Source: JAGOTP01 sp964415465 (GTDB lineage: Bacteria; Patescibacteriota; Patescibacteriia; 2-12-FULL-60-25). Taken from it: a stretch of 64,000 bases of DNA. Made by a program: the position numbers and the translations under genes. The DNA is taken from positions 91,444 to 155,443 of the forward strand of contig CAYQAL010000001.1 of NCBI GenBank assembly GCA_964415465.1, in the 5' to 3' direction. This document shows, in pieces, positions 15,563 to 24,705 of the stretch (the first letter of the stretch is position 1; the number at the start of each line of letters is the position of its first letter). Under the pieces are notes generated by a model. That model made no database searches, had not been told where the DNA came from, and saw only the letters and a program-made list of their open reading frames with translations.

Positions 15563-17284
15563 ATGCGTTCTTCGTTTTTTGTCCCTTTATCGATTATTGG
15601 AATTGCCAGCTGTCTTGTCGTGTCTGTGCATACAGCGCGAGCACAACAGCTCGTAGGAAATCAGGTTTCTATTCTCGCGACGCAGACTCCTGTCACGACG
15701 GTCGCTGATCTGGTTGAGACGACCTCTGCTCCTAAGTTTTTCCAGATGGCTGACGGTCGGTGGTATGACCCGCGAACAGGGTATACTGCGGTGAGTGAGC
15801 AGGCGCTTCGCGATCTGATTAACCCGCCTCCAACCCCTCCGGTCGTGGCGGAGCCAGTTCAGCCAACGCTTCCACCTGCACCAACGTTTTTCCAAATGGC
15901 TGACGGTCGGTGGTATGAGCCGCGTTCAGGGCTAACGGCCGCAAGTGAACAAGCCTTACGTGATTTGATCAATCCACCAACTACGCCACGCACGCCAACC
16001 GCTCCGCTTGAGGAGTTTCCGCTCGTGCAAGCCATTCGACGTGGGCAGGCGATGTTGCGTGAAGGGATGGTCCCGTCCTCGGCTTTGCTTGCAGAGCGTC
16101 CCGATTGGGCGCCGGTTCGTTTGGCTGTGTGGCGTTCAGCTACCAACCAGATCGATTTGATCGATATTGAAAAGCGGGGAGCAGAGGTTCGTGGAACAGA
16201 TCCCCGCATCAATGAGGTGAATGTGTTGCTGTCTCGCCAGCTGCAGAGCCAGTATAAACTCGCCTCTGATACGGATGTGGTAGTCGCGATCCGCTATCCG
16301 CTCTATCACGAAGTTCCTTCAGGAAAAAAAGTGAAATATGAACGCGAAGACGTTGTCTATTCGCCGTACTCGCCGATGCTCCACACCGACGAAATGGTTC
16401 GTTTCGGCCAAGCCTGGTTGGATCAAGAGTTTCAAAAAGTCGTAGACGATTTACGCGCTCGTGGCATTCGTTCTAAGTTTGACCCATCCAAGCCATTGGC
16501 GGACCTGCTTTCAACAGAGGTCGCTCGTGCCATTTTAATTATCGAACATGCTGGCGAGCTGTCGCTCGAGAGAGATCCGGCGTCTGTGTATGCGCAAATG
16601 CTGGTCACGGTTGCGGCGAATGCGACGACTTCTTACGTATATAGCGATTCGCATGTTGGCGCTCAAGGCTTTGCGCAATTCATGCCATCAACCTATAAGC
16701 TTGTAGCAAAAGATACCTCGCTTGGGTTGCCGCAGGATGTGGAAACGGGTACACGTAATTTTGAGACGGCTATTAAGGCGCAATTGGTCTACCTCGATCG
16801 ATTATGGGGCGTGATGCCAGAGGTTGCGAAGACACTGCTTACGACGGACCCAGATCGCGCCGCGGAATACGTTGTCGCTGCGTATAACGGAGGAGAGGGG
16901 CGTATCCAGAAAGCAGCTGCTGTGTGGGGAGATGTCTGGGCAACGCCAGATCAATCGAAAGTCAAAGCAGCACAGACCGCCGTGAATAATGCGACCGTAG
17001 AAGTGAAGAAGGCAAAGAAGGCTGTTACGGCGGCGAAAACAACGAAGGCGAAGACGGATGCGAACGCGGCTCTCAAAAAGGCAAATACCAAGCTCGCAAA
17101 TGCCACAGCAGAGTTGAATCGCCTTCAGGCGGCAACGTTGCGCGAAGAGACAATCGGCTACGTGGCGAAGTTCAAAAACGCGTTGAAGGGAATTCGACTC
17201 GTGAAAGCCTCGCTCAACGGGCAGTCGGCACCCGCTGTAAATATCGCGAGTGTGAGCTCGTCCACTTCTACAACGGCTCAATAA
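15563..17284 (+). CDS. secreted lytic transglycosylase with duplicated N-terminal repeat
   Basis: 573 residues. Signal peptide residues 1-27. Two nearly identical units of about 40 residues at roughly 54-90 and 108-145, each containing FQMADGRWY and EQALRDLINPP and separated by Pro-rich linkers, are probably wall-binding. An SLT domain follows (about 325-460) with GAQGFAQFMPSTY and AAYNGGEGR, and the conserved Glu probably lies in IIEHAGE. A Lys/Ala-rich coiled coil (about 470-530) closes the protein. A strong bidirectional terminator begins at its stop codon. Confidence 0.85.
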   Translation: MRSSFFVPLSIIGIASCLVVSVHTARAQQLVGNQVSILATQTPVTTVADLVETTSAPKFFQMADGRWYDPRTGYTAVSEQALRDLINPPPTPPVVAEPVQPTLPPAPTFFQMADGRWYEPRSGLTAASEQALRDLINPPTTPRTPTAPLEEFPLVQAIRRGQAMLREGMVPSSALLAERPDWAPVRLAVWRSATNQIDLIDIEKRGAEVRGTDPRINEVNVLLSRQLQSQYKLASDTDVVVAIRYPLYHEVPSGKKVKYEREDVVYSPYSPMLHTDEMVRFGQAWLDQEFQKVVDDLRARGIRSKFDPSKPLADLLSTEVARAILIIEHAGELSLERDPASVYAQMLVTVAANATTSYVYSDSHVGAQGFAQFMPSTYKLVAKDTSLGLPQDVETGTRNFETAIKAQLVYLDRLWGVMPEVAKTLLTTDPDRAAEYVVAAYNGGEGRIQKAAAVWGDVWATPDQSKVKAAQTAVNNATVEVKKAKKAVTAAKTTKAKTDANAALKKANTKLANATAELNRLQAATLREETIGYVAKFKNALKGIRLVKASLNGQSAPAVNIASVSSSTSTTAQ

Positions 17285-17314
17285 AAAAACGCCTAGGAAA
17301 CTAGGCGTTTTTTT
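17283..17314. terminator. bidirectional rho-independent terminator
   Basis: Seven A, stem ACGCCTAG/CTAGGCGT with GAAA loop, seven T. It is symmetric and lies between the convergent transglycosylase and DHH-like genes. Confidence 0.92.
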
Positions 17315-18426
17315 AATTCTTCGATGACGTTCTTTTGAAGATCGGTGTGAGGGAACGTTCCTCGAATGGTGAATACGGCCGTCTCTCGTGTCCCTGTGGC
17401 TTGGAATGGGCGAGCGAGTTCGATGGCGGAAAGTGGTGGGACGGTGTGCAAGCGCGCCTGCAGGCTGTCAGCGCGATGGTGGAAGATGGTCACCGCCTTG
17501 GCTTCTGGAGCGTAGCGAATCAGTTCTTCGACAACACCATCCGTGGCGTCGATGTCGGTTCCGGCTTCGAGCAGGTCGCTTTCGGTGAGCGAGGTCCAAA
17601 CGAGGCCGCTCACTGGATCATGCTCAATGCGAGACAGGGCAGCACCCCACAAGCGAAGCGAAGCAACCGAGCGAATACGCCAAATGCCATACACGACTTC
17701 TTCGCGACGCCCGCCGAGCGCTACTAGCTTCGCTGCCCGTTCGAGTGTTTCTGGTTGGAGATTGGCGGTACGGAAGGCACGCGTCTTGGAGACGATACCG
17801 GCGAGCAAGCATGTCGCCACATCGGCTGTCAGACGGTCAGCGGCCCAGGTCTCAAGCCAGGCGTGCACGACTTCAGCGGCAGATGATTTACGCAGGTCGA
17901 CGAGGTTGATTTGTCCCCAATATTCGTTGGTGGCGCTACTGTCGATATTGATGATGACAGCGCGTGACAAGAAATCTGTTTCGCGACGGCTGAGTTCACC
18001 CAGAGACTGCTTATCTGCAGCACCAATCGCAACGACGACATCGTAGCGATCATCGGCGGCGATGAAGCGAGCATCTTCGCCTTTCCATGACCCTTCTTTT
18101 GGTAATAATGTAATATCAAGCATTCCGTCGCGTACATCGTAGAGAAGCTCTTGGAGCGGAACGCTCGAAACGTCGAGTTTAAAATGGTAGGCACGGAGCG
18201 CGCCAACCTGCGAGCGAATGGTGAGGTCTTTGATCGGAAGAAACTCAGGTGCTTCTGCAAAGCCAGGGATCACGAGATCAAACGGTCGACCCTCGGCTTT
18301 CAAGCAAAGCGCTAGTGCGCACGCACTCGCCACCTCATCGAGCGATGGGTGTTCACAAGTGGTAACCAGGATCTGACGCGATTGTTTGAGGAGTTCAACC
18401 GCTTGTGTTTCCATGGTGCGTGCCAT
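17293..18426 (-). CDS. degenerate DHH-family phosphoesterase-like protein
   Basis: About 377 residues resembling the NrnA/RecJ-like DHH fold, but the metal-binding motifs are eroded. The first motif, usually DxDxxGS, reads EHPSLDEVASACAL, and the DHH motif reads NIDSSATNEYWG. The DHHA1-like C-terminal half (GIWRIRSVASLRLW, VEELIRYAPEAKAV, FTIRGTF) is recognisable. Nuclease activity is probably lost. The start at 18426 is chosen because a promoter-like TTGACT-N17-TAAGCT lies at 18464-18492; a longer TTG start would overlap it. Convergent with the transglycosylase. Confidence 0.65.
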   Translation of the reverse strand: MARTMETQAVELLKQSRQILVTTCEHPSLDEVASACALALCLKAEGRPFDLVIPGFAEAPEFLPIKDLTIRSQVGALRAYHFKLDVSSVPLQELLYDVRDGMLDITLLPKEGSWKGEDARFIAADDRYDVVVAIGAADKQSLGELSRRETDFLSRAVIINIDSSATNEYWGQINLVDLRKSSAAEVVHAWLETWAADRLTADVATCLLAGIVSKTRAFRTANLQPETLERAAKLVALGGRREEVVYGIWRIRSVASLRLWGAALSRIEHDPVSGLVWTSLTESDLLEAGTDIDATDGVVEELIRYAPEAKAVTIFHHRADSLQARLHTVPPLSAIELARPFQATGTRETAVFTIRGTFPHTDLQKNVIEELKKRLVS

Positions 18427-18564
18427 GCGTTTTTTATCCGAAATTACACAAATCGGACGAGGTAGCTTACGAACCTTCAAGGCTTCAGTCAAGCGAACGA
18501 ACCAAGACTTGTAAAGGCGTTACCTAGCATTTTTTGACCAGCTTTCGTACACTGACCTCTATCT

Positions 18565-21216
18565 ATGCAGAACCCTCAGGAATTTCCGAAAAACTACGCC
18601 CCTCAAAGTGTTGAGGACGGCCTATACAAACGCTGGGAAGAGGCTGGGGTGTTTAACCCGGACACGTTGCCTGACCGTAACCAAACGGGCGAACCATACG
18701 CCATTATGATGCCGCCACCGAACGTGACGGGGGTACTGCATTTGGGGCATTCGTTGGAGAACGCGCTTATGGATACGATGGTTCGCTTCCAGCGGTTGCG
18801 CGGCAAGCGGGCGATGATCGTTCCCGGAACAGATCACGCTGCGTTGCCAACGCAAGCGAAGGTCGAAAAACTCCTCATGCAGCAGGGGATGGCGAACCCA
18901 CGTCAGGAGCTCGGTCGTGAAGGACTGCTTCAAAAGGTGCGTGAATTTGCAATGGGCTCTCAGGCGACTATTTTGAGTCAGGTAAAGAAAATGGGTACGA
19001 GCTGTGACTGGTCGCGCTTAGCCTTCACCTTTGATGATCCACGCAGTGAAACAGTGAACGAGATTTTTTGTCAGATGTATCGTGATGGATTGATCTATCG
19101 TGGGTATCGGGTAGTGAACTGGTCCGTGAAAGGGCAATCGACCTGTTCTGATGATGAAGTTGTGTATGCGGAGCGTCCGTCGAAGATTTACACGTTCAAA
19201 TATTCGGCCGATTTCCCAATTTCGATTGCTACGACTCGTCCAGAAACCAAGCTAGGAGATACCGCAGTGGCCGTTCATCCAAGTGATGAGCGCTATCAGC
19301 AGTATATTGGTCAAACCTTCACCGTTGATTTTGGGGCAAAGGAACCGCTTCAGATTAAAATTATCGCTGACGAAAACGTTGACAAGAATTTTGGAACAGG
19401 TGCGCTTGGCGTGACGCCAGCTCATAGCCCGATTGACTTCGAAATGTATGAGAAGCAGAAAGCGAAGGCGGATCCAATTGGCTTGATTCCAGTGATCGGT
19501 GCTGACGGTCGTATGACAGAAGCGGCCGGTCTTCACTATCTTGGTCTCACGGTTGAGGAGGCGCGCGAGAAGGTGGTCATGCATCTCCGCGAGAAGGGTT
19601 TGCTCGAAAAAGAAGAAGAGATTGTCCAAAATGTCGGTACCTCCGATCGCTTTGGTGACGTGATTGAAGCGGTGCCTATGACGCAGTGGTGGCTCGACAT
19701 GAACAAAGTGATTCCATCTCGCGGGAAGAGTTTGCGTGATTTGATGCGTGAAGCTGTGACGGATGGATTGGACGGAGACGCAAATGCGCGTGTCGCGATT
19801 CTGCCTGATCGCTACGAGAAACTGTACTTGGATCGTATTGAGCATCTTCGTGACTGGTGTTTGTCGCGTCAGATTTGGTGGGGTCATCGTATTCCGGTGT
19901 GGTATCGCGGAGAAGAGATGGTGGCGTCACCTACTTCGCCGGGTGAAGGCTGGGAGCAGGATCCGGATACGCTCGATACCTGGTTCTCCTCAGCGACCTG
20001 GACGTTCTCAACGCTTGGTTGGCCGCATCAAACGAAAGATCTTGCCACCTATCATCCAACCCCTTGGATCCAGATGGGCTACGAGATTGTCTACCTCTGG
20101 ATGATGCGTATGATTTTGATGAGTACCTACGCGCTCAAGCAGATTCCATTCAAAACTGTTTATATTCACGGCATTCTTCGTGATGAACAGGGGAAGAAGT
20201 TCTCCAAGTCCGCTGGTAACAACATCGATCCACTCGAGATCATCGAGAAATATGGCTGTGATGCCTTGCGTTGGAGCGTCTTGATTGGAACGACGCCAGG
20301 CAATGATTCACGTTTCTACGAGGAAAAAGTAGAGAGCGCTAAGAACTTGGTGAATAAGCTTTGGAATATTAGCCGTTACCTTTCGACGAACTTCTCTTCA
20401 GAGGAAGCAAATGTTGAAAATGGAAAAGAGACCTTTGCTGACCAGTGGCTGAAACTTCGTTTAGCAGAAGTTGTATCGTCTGTGACGAAGAAGATGGAGG
20501 CTTCACAGTTCTCTTCGGCGGGGGAAGAGCTGCGCGACTTTACTTGGTCTGAACTTGCCGACTGGTATTTGGAAATTGCTAAAGTAGAGAAGGGAAAGTC
20601 GGCGATTTTGCGTGAGACTTTGAAAACGATTCTGATTCTTTGGCACCCATTCATGCCCTTTGTGACGGAAGAAATTTGGCGCTTGGTGGGCTATGAAGGA
20701 TTGTTGGCTGTGGCTGAATGGCCAACGCAGCCAGTCGTGGCCGGCGGGGAAGGAATCTTGGAGAGCTTTGCCGCTTTACAAACAATGGTCACTGATATTC
20801 GCCGTACGCGGGCTGAACGTGGCATTGAACCAGGCAAACTGCTTGAATGTGCCGTGAAAACAACAGACCCACTACGCGCGACGATAGAAGCGAATGCCGA
20901 CTGGATGAAGCGTCTTGCAATGCTGTCTTCGCTGAACTGCGTGAACGAGCTCCCTGCTGGATGGGAAGCAGTTGGGTCGGGCATCTCAACGATCGCTCTG
21001 AATCTCGACGCGGCGATTGATCGCGCAGCTGAACGTGAAAAAGCAGAGAAAGAATTGAAAGAAGTCGAAGCGTACTTAGCGTCGCTAGAACAGAAACTAG
21101 CGAATCAAGAGTTCGTGACCAAAGCGCCAGCTAAGGTCATTGATGATATGAAGAGGAAGCAGGCTGAAGCGTTGGGGAAGCAAGAAGTACTTCGGAAGAA
21201 GCTTGTTAAGGGGTAA
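18565..21216 (+). CDS. valS: valyl-tRNA synthetase
   Basis: 883 residues, class Ia. HIGH motif as PPPNVTGVLHLGHS, KMSKS motif as KKFSKSAGNNIDP, an editing (CP1) domain with GVTPAHSPIDFEMYEKQK where the usual catalytic segment is HxxND-like, and a C-terminal coiled coil (about 820-880) that contacts the tRNA elbow. ATG at 18565 lies 11 nt after a TACACT -10. Followed by two unusual tRNA genes with their own promoter. Confidence 0.96.
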   Translation: MQNPQEFPKNYAPQSVEDGLYKRWEEAGVFNPDTLPDRNQTGEPYAIMMPPPNVTGVLHLGHSLENALMDTMVRFQRLRGKRAMIVPGTDHAALPTQAKVEKLLMQQGMANPRQELGREGLLQKVREFAMGSQATILSQVKKMGTSCDWSRLAFTFDDPRSETVNEIFCQMYRDGLIYRGYRVVNWSVKGQSTCSDDEVVYAERPSKIYTFKYSADFPISIATTRPETKLGDTAVAVHPSDERYQQYIGQTFTVDFGAKEPLQIKIIADENVDKNFGTGALGVTPAHSPIDFEMYEKQKAKADPIGLIPVIGADGRMTEAAGLHYLGLTVEEAREKVVMHLREKGLLEKEEEIVQNVGTSDRFGDVIEAVPMTQWWLDMNKVIPSRGKSLRDLMREAVTDGLDGDANARVAILPDRYEKLYLDRIEHLRDWCLSRQIWWGHRIPVWYRGEEMVASPTSPGEGWEQDPDTLDTWFSSATWTFSTLGWPHQTKDLATYHPTPWIQMGYEIVYLWMMRMILMSTYALKQIPFKTVYIHGILRDEQGKKFSKSAGNNIDPLEIIEKYGCDALRWSVLIGTTPGNDSRFYEEKVESAKNLVNKLWNISRYLSTNFSSEEANVENGKETFADQWLKLRLAEVVSSVTKKMEASQFSSAGEELRDFTWSELADWYLEIAKVEKGKSAILRETLKTILILWHPFMPFVTEEIWRLVGYEGLLAVAEWPTQPVVAGGEGILESFAALQTMVTDIRRTRAERGIEPGKLLECAVKTTDPLRATIEANADWMKRLAMLSSLNCVNELPAGWEAVGSGISTIALNLDAAIDRAAEREKAEKELKEVEAYLASLEQKLANQEFVTKAPAKVIDDMKRKQAEALGKQEVLRKKLVKG

Positions 21217-21221
21217 AGCGG

Positions 21222-21250
21222 TTGACAAAAACCAAGAAATAAGGCTAACT
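21222..21250 (+). promoter_or_regulatory. promoter for the aberrant tRNA pair
   Basis: TTGACA (21222-21227), 17-bp spacer, CTAACT (21245-21250), immediately after the valS stop. Between it and the first tRNA is a hairpin with GAGCGG/CCGCTC arms. Confidence 0.55.
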
Positions 21251-21325
21251 GAGCGGTTCGCTTGCGCGCAATGCAGGTGACCCGCTCTTTGGTCTAGAGG
21301 TCTAATACGGCTTTGTTTTAGGGAA

Positions 21326-21398
21326 GGGGCTGTAGCTCAGCGGGTAGAGCAGGGAATTTAAAATTCCTAGGTCGCCGGTTCGAATCCGGTCAGTTCCA
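21326..21398 (+). tRNA. type I tRNA with UAA anticodon (Leu codon UUA), non-Leu architecture
   Basis: A complete cloverleaf of 73 nt: acceptor GGGGCTG/CAGTTCC with G3-U70 and G4-U69 wobbles and A73, D-stem GCTC, anticodon stem GGGAA/TTCCT, loop TTTAAAA, five-base variable loop AGGTC, T-arm GCCGG/CCGGT. The loop places UAA at 34-36, which reads the Leu codon UUA, but bacterial tRNA-Leu has a long variable arm that is absent here. G3-U70 with A73 is the AlaRS identity element. CCA is not encoded (CCG). Charging identity is unknown. Confidence 0.75.
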
Positions 21399-21442
21399 CC
21401 GTCCGATGTTAGTCGCGAATCCCCCTAACGCGCATTTGGACA

Positions 21443-21467
21443 ACGCAGGGTGCTCGTGACCCTGCGT
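21443..21467. other. perfect 9-bp stem-loop between the two aberrant tRNAs
   Basis: ACGCAGGGT, 7-nt loop, ACCCTGCGT, with no T tract. It lies just upstream of the second tRNA and may guide processing of a joint precursor. Confidence 0.5.
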
Positions 21468-21469
21468 CT

Positions 21470-21541
21470 GGGGTAGTAGCTCAATGGCAGAGCGCCCGGG
21501 TTTAGCCCCGGGAGGTGAGGGTTCGAATCCCTTCTGTTCCA
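21470..21541 (+). tRNA. tRNA with 8-nt anticodon loop; anticodon UAG or UUA
   Basis: 72 nt: acceptor GGGGTAG/CTGTTCC with G3-U70 and G4-U69 as in its neighbour, A73, D-loop AATGGCA, T-arm GAGGG/CCCTT. The anticodon stem CCCGG/CCGGG encloses GTTTAGCC, eight bases rather than seven, and the variable loop is four bases. Depending on register, positions 34-36 read UUA (stop UAA) or UAG (Leu CUA), or the loop could act as a four-base decoder. It is followed by a terminator-like hairpin with AGAGGC/GCCTCT arms. Identity is unassigned. Confidence 0.65.
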
Positions 21542-21632
21542 CAAAGAAATGTCTCTTTGAGAGGCTCGATTGGTCACGCTGACCGGTCGGGCCTCTTCCT
21601 ATTTTAAGCCAAAATCCGTAAGATGGGCCGGT

Positions 21633-22844
21633 ATGTCTACGCCTATTGTTGATCCCCAGAAATTGGACTGGCTGTTGAATCACGGAGTGGAAGAGATCCT
21701 TCCTTCAAAAGAGGCTTTTCGTGAAAAACTGCTCCGTGGAGAGCGTATTCGTTTGTATTACGGCATCGATCCAACGGGGCCAACCATTCATATCGGTCAT
21801 TTGATTCCACTCATGAAAGTGGCGGAACTTCAGGAACTTGGACATGAAATTATTATTCTGATTGGAGATTTTACCGGCATGATCGGCGATCCAACGGATA
21901 AAGGAGCCACACGTAAGCAATTAACGCGTGAGCAGGTCTTGGAAAATTGCCGACTGTATAAGGAACAGATTGGACACATTATTAAATTCGATGGGCCAAA
22001 CGCAGCCCAGCTCCGGTTCAATAGTGATTGGCTCGCGAAACTCACGTTCGCAGAGGTCATTGAATTATCAGCCCACTTCACGGTTCAGCAAATGATTGAG
22101 CGCGACATGTTCGAAAAGCGTATCGCGGAGGGTAAGCCAGTCCATCTACATGAATTCTTTTACCCGCTCATGCAGGGCTACGATTCCGTTGCCTTGGATG
22201 TAGATCTGGAAGTTGGTGGAAACGACCAGACGTTCAACATGTTGGCTGGACGCACGCTGTTGCGTGAAATGAAGAGTAAAGAAAAGTTCGTGATGCGCTG
22301 TCGTTTGCTGACCGATCCAACCGGAAAAAAGATGGGAAAGTCAGAAGGGAACATGATTGCGCTTACTGATAGTCCAACGGATGCGTACGGAAAAATTATG
22401 AGCTGGACCGACGGAATGATTATTCCGGGTTTTGAGATTTTGACGAAGTTATCTCAGGCGGAGGTTGATGCACGCAAGGCGCGGATCGAAGCGGGCGAAA
22501 ATCCAATGGTCTTTAAGCGTGAATTGGCGGAACTCGTCGTTGCATGGGCGTTTAGTCCAGAAGGGGCAAGGCAAGCGGCCGAGCACTTCACACAAGTTCA
22601 CCAGCAGGGAGAGCGACCAGAAGAAATGGCGGAAGTGAAGCTCGAAGAAGCCGAACTGCCTATTTTGGACCTGCTTGTTCGTGCGAATATCGTTCCGTCC
22701 AAGAGTGAAGCGCGCCGCCAAGTGGAACAGAAGGCCGTGCGTGTCGATGATGTCGTGATCGAGGATATTAATGCCACGATTGCGCTTCATGATGGGTTGG
22801 TTATTCAAAAGGGTAAGCGCTCGTTTGTGAAGATTGTAAAATAA
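21633..22844 (+). CDS. tyrS: tyrosyl-tRNA synthetase
   Basis: 403 residues from ATG 21633, class Ic. YYGIDPTGPTIHIGHLIPL carries the HIGH motif, KKMGKSEGN the KMSKS equivalent, and a C-terminal S4 RNA-binding domain (about 335-400, LLVRANIVPSKSEARRQ) is present. Separated from argS by one base, so the two are co-transcribed. Confidence 0.95.
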   Translation: MSTPIVDPQKLDWLLNHGVEEILPSKEAFREKLLRGERIRLYYGIDPTGPTIHIGHLIPLMKVAELQELGHEIIILIGDFTGMIGDPTDKGATRKQLTREQVLENCRLYKEQIGHIIKFDGPNAAQLRFNSDWLAKLTFAEVIELSAHFTVQQMIERDMFEKRIAEGKPVHLHEFFYPLMQGYDSVALDVDLEVGGNDQTFNMLAGRTLLREMKSKEKFVMRCRLLTDPTGKKMGKSEGNMIALTDSPTDAYGKIMSWTDGMIIPGFEILTKLSQAEVDARKARIEAGENPMVFKRELAELVVAWAFSPEGARQAAEHFTQVHQQGERPEEMAEVKLEEAELPILDLLVRANIVPSKSEARRQVEQKAVRVDDVVIEDINATIALHDGLVIQKGKRSFVKIVK

Positions 22845-22845
22845 T

Positions 22846-24612
22846 ATGAGCGCGTTGTACGCCTGGAATGAGTGGTCCGCAGCACTCGCAAAGCGAATCT
22901 CGGATCTGCTTGGAACAACAGTAGAAGCGCGAGATATTACCCGACCGCAAGATGCGAACTGGGGCGAGTTATCGTTTGCGTGTTTTAAATATGCGAAGGC
23001 GCAAGGGAAGAATCCGGCAGAGCTCGCAACCTTCATCGCCACTCAGTTGAAAGAAGGCTTGCCATGGATCGAAGAAGCGACGGCGATGGGTCCGTACGTC
23101 AACGTAAAGCTTGTGACGGCCGCAGCGGTCGAGCGAGTGATTCAAGATGTGGAGACGTACGGCAAGAACTACGGAGTGGTTCCGCCAACCGGCGAGAAGC
23201 CGATCGTGTTTGAATACGCAAACCCAAATACGCACAAAGAAGTACACATTGGACACTTGCGTAACTTTACGTTGGGCGCGGCTGTGCAACGTGTCATGAA
23301 AGCGGCTGGTAGCTCCGTCATTCCCGTGAGTTATGTCAATGATGTTGGAACCAACGTTGGAAAGTGTTTGTGGCAGCTCGTGCGAACGCAGGGCTATGTC
23401 GTGAAGGAGTTGAATGAAGCGCAGGCAGAAGCGGTGCTTCAAGCTGTTCCAGAAGACAAGCGGACGGGAAAATACCTTGGCCAGATTTACACGGAAGCAA
23501 CCGCGCTAGCAGAAGATGAAGCGAATACACCCGAAATTTCGTACGTGCAGACCCAGCTTGAGGCACATCATCCAGCGTGGGAGCGACTGTGGCGCGTGAC
23601 GCGCGACTGGTGTATTGACGAGCTTCATCGCATTTTTGCTGATCTTGGCGTTCAGATCGAGCGTCAATATTTGGAATCAACCTACCTCGATGAAAGCAGC
23701 CGGTTGGTGGATGAACTCTTGAAAACAGGGGTTGCCAAGGAGAGTCAGGGCGCTGTCATCGTCGACATGGAAGACAAGAAGCTAGGCGTGCTCGTGATGC
23801 GCAAGAGTGATGGAACGCTGCTGTACGCTGGAAAAGACTTAGCGCTGATGGATCAAAAGCTTCGAGACTACCCAGAAGCGAGTGCACTCGAAATGGTCGT
23901 TGATATTCGTCAGGTACCATATTTCCGTCAGTTGAATGAGGTCATGCAGCGTCGTGGGTTCCCCGTTCCGATTGAGTCGTTTGGCTACGAGCTTGTGCGT
24001 TTGCCAGAAGGGGCCATGAGTAGTCGTAAAGGAACGATCGTGACGTATCAGGGGTTGCGTGATGCTGTGTACGCGTATGCGGAAGAAGGGGTGCGTACGC
24101 GCCATGCGGATTGGACGACGGAACAGGTTCAGCAAACGGCTGACCATTTGGCCAAAGCGGGGTTGATCTTCGGTATGTTGAAGCAAGACAACGACAAGAC
24201 GATCGTCTTCGATATGAAGGAGGCGCTGTCGTTTGATGGAGCAACGGGTCCGTACTGTCAGTACGCGATTGTGCGCCTGTCTTCGATTTTGCGGAAGGCG
24301 GCGACGAAGGGCCTTCAGCCTTCGACAACAACATCAGCGGCTTTCAGTCATCCCTCAGAGAAAGCGCTCGCGTTGGCATTGGCTGCTTTCCCTTCGCTGA
24401 TTCAATTAGCTGGACGGGACCAGCGTCCGTCGGTGATCGCGCAATGGTGTGTTGAGACAGCGCAGCTTGTGAACGCCTTCTACCGCGATGTTCCGGTCTT
24501 GGATGCGACGCAGGGAGAGGCGGAAGCGCGTCTTCGCTTCGCTCAAACGGCAAAACAGGTGCTCATGCAGGGTCTTGCGCTTCTTGGCATCCCGACCCCA
24601 GAAGAAATGTAA
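22846..24612 (+). CDS. argS: arginyl-tRNA synthetase
   Basis: 588 residues, class I. N-terminal Add-1 domain, HIGH motif within ANPNTHKEVHIGHLRN, the ArgRS-specific SYVNDVGTNVGK, MSSRKGTIVTYQGL in place of KMSKS, and a C-terminal DALR anticodon-binding domain (about 460-588). Starts one base after tyrS. Confidence 0.95.
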   Translation: MSALYAWNEWSAALAKRISDLLGTTVEARDITRPQDANWGELSFACFKYAKAQGKNPAELATFIATQLKEGLPWIEEATAMGPYVNVKLVTAAAVERVIQDVETYGKNYGVVPPTGEKPIVFEYANPNTHKEVHIGHLRNFTLGAAVQRVMKAAGSSVIPVSYVNDVGTNVGKCLWQLVRTQGYVVKELNEAQAEAVLQAVPEDKRTGKYLGQIYTEATALAEDEANTPEISYVQTQLEAHHPAWERLWRVTRDWCIDELHRIFADLGVQIERQYLESTYLDESSRLVDELLKTGVAKESQGAVIVDMEDKKLGVLVMRKSDGTLLYAGKDLALMDQKLRDYPEASALEMVVDIRQVPYFRQLNEVMQRRGFPVPIESFGYELVRLPEGAMSSRKGTIVTYQGLRDAVYAYAEEGVRTRHADWTTEQVQQTADHLAKAGLIFGMLKQDNDKTIVFDMKEALSFDGATGPYCQYAIVRLSSILRKAATKGLQPSTTTSAAFSHPSEKALALALAAFPSLIQLAGRDQRPSVIAQWCVETAQLVNAFYRDVPVLDATQGEAEARLRFAQTAKQVLMQGLALLGIPTPEEM

Positions 24613-24634
24613 GGAAAAAGCAATCCCTCTGTGT

Positions 24635-24663
24635 AAAACTCGGCTTCGCGGCCGAGTTTTATA
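24635..24663 (+). terminator. rho-independent terminator after argS
   Basis: AAAACTCGG...CCGAGTTTT stem around CTTCGCGG, followed by ATA. Confidence 0.85.
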
Positions 24664-24705
24664 TGGTATCATCGGCACAATAAAGAACTTTGACCTGATC
24701 TGACT

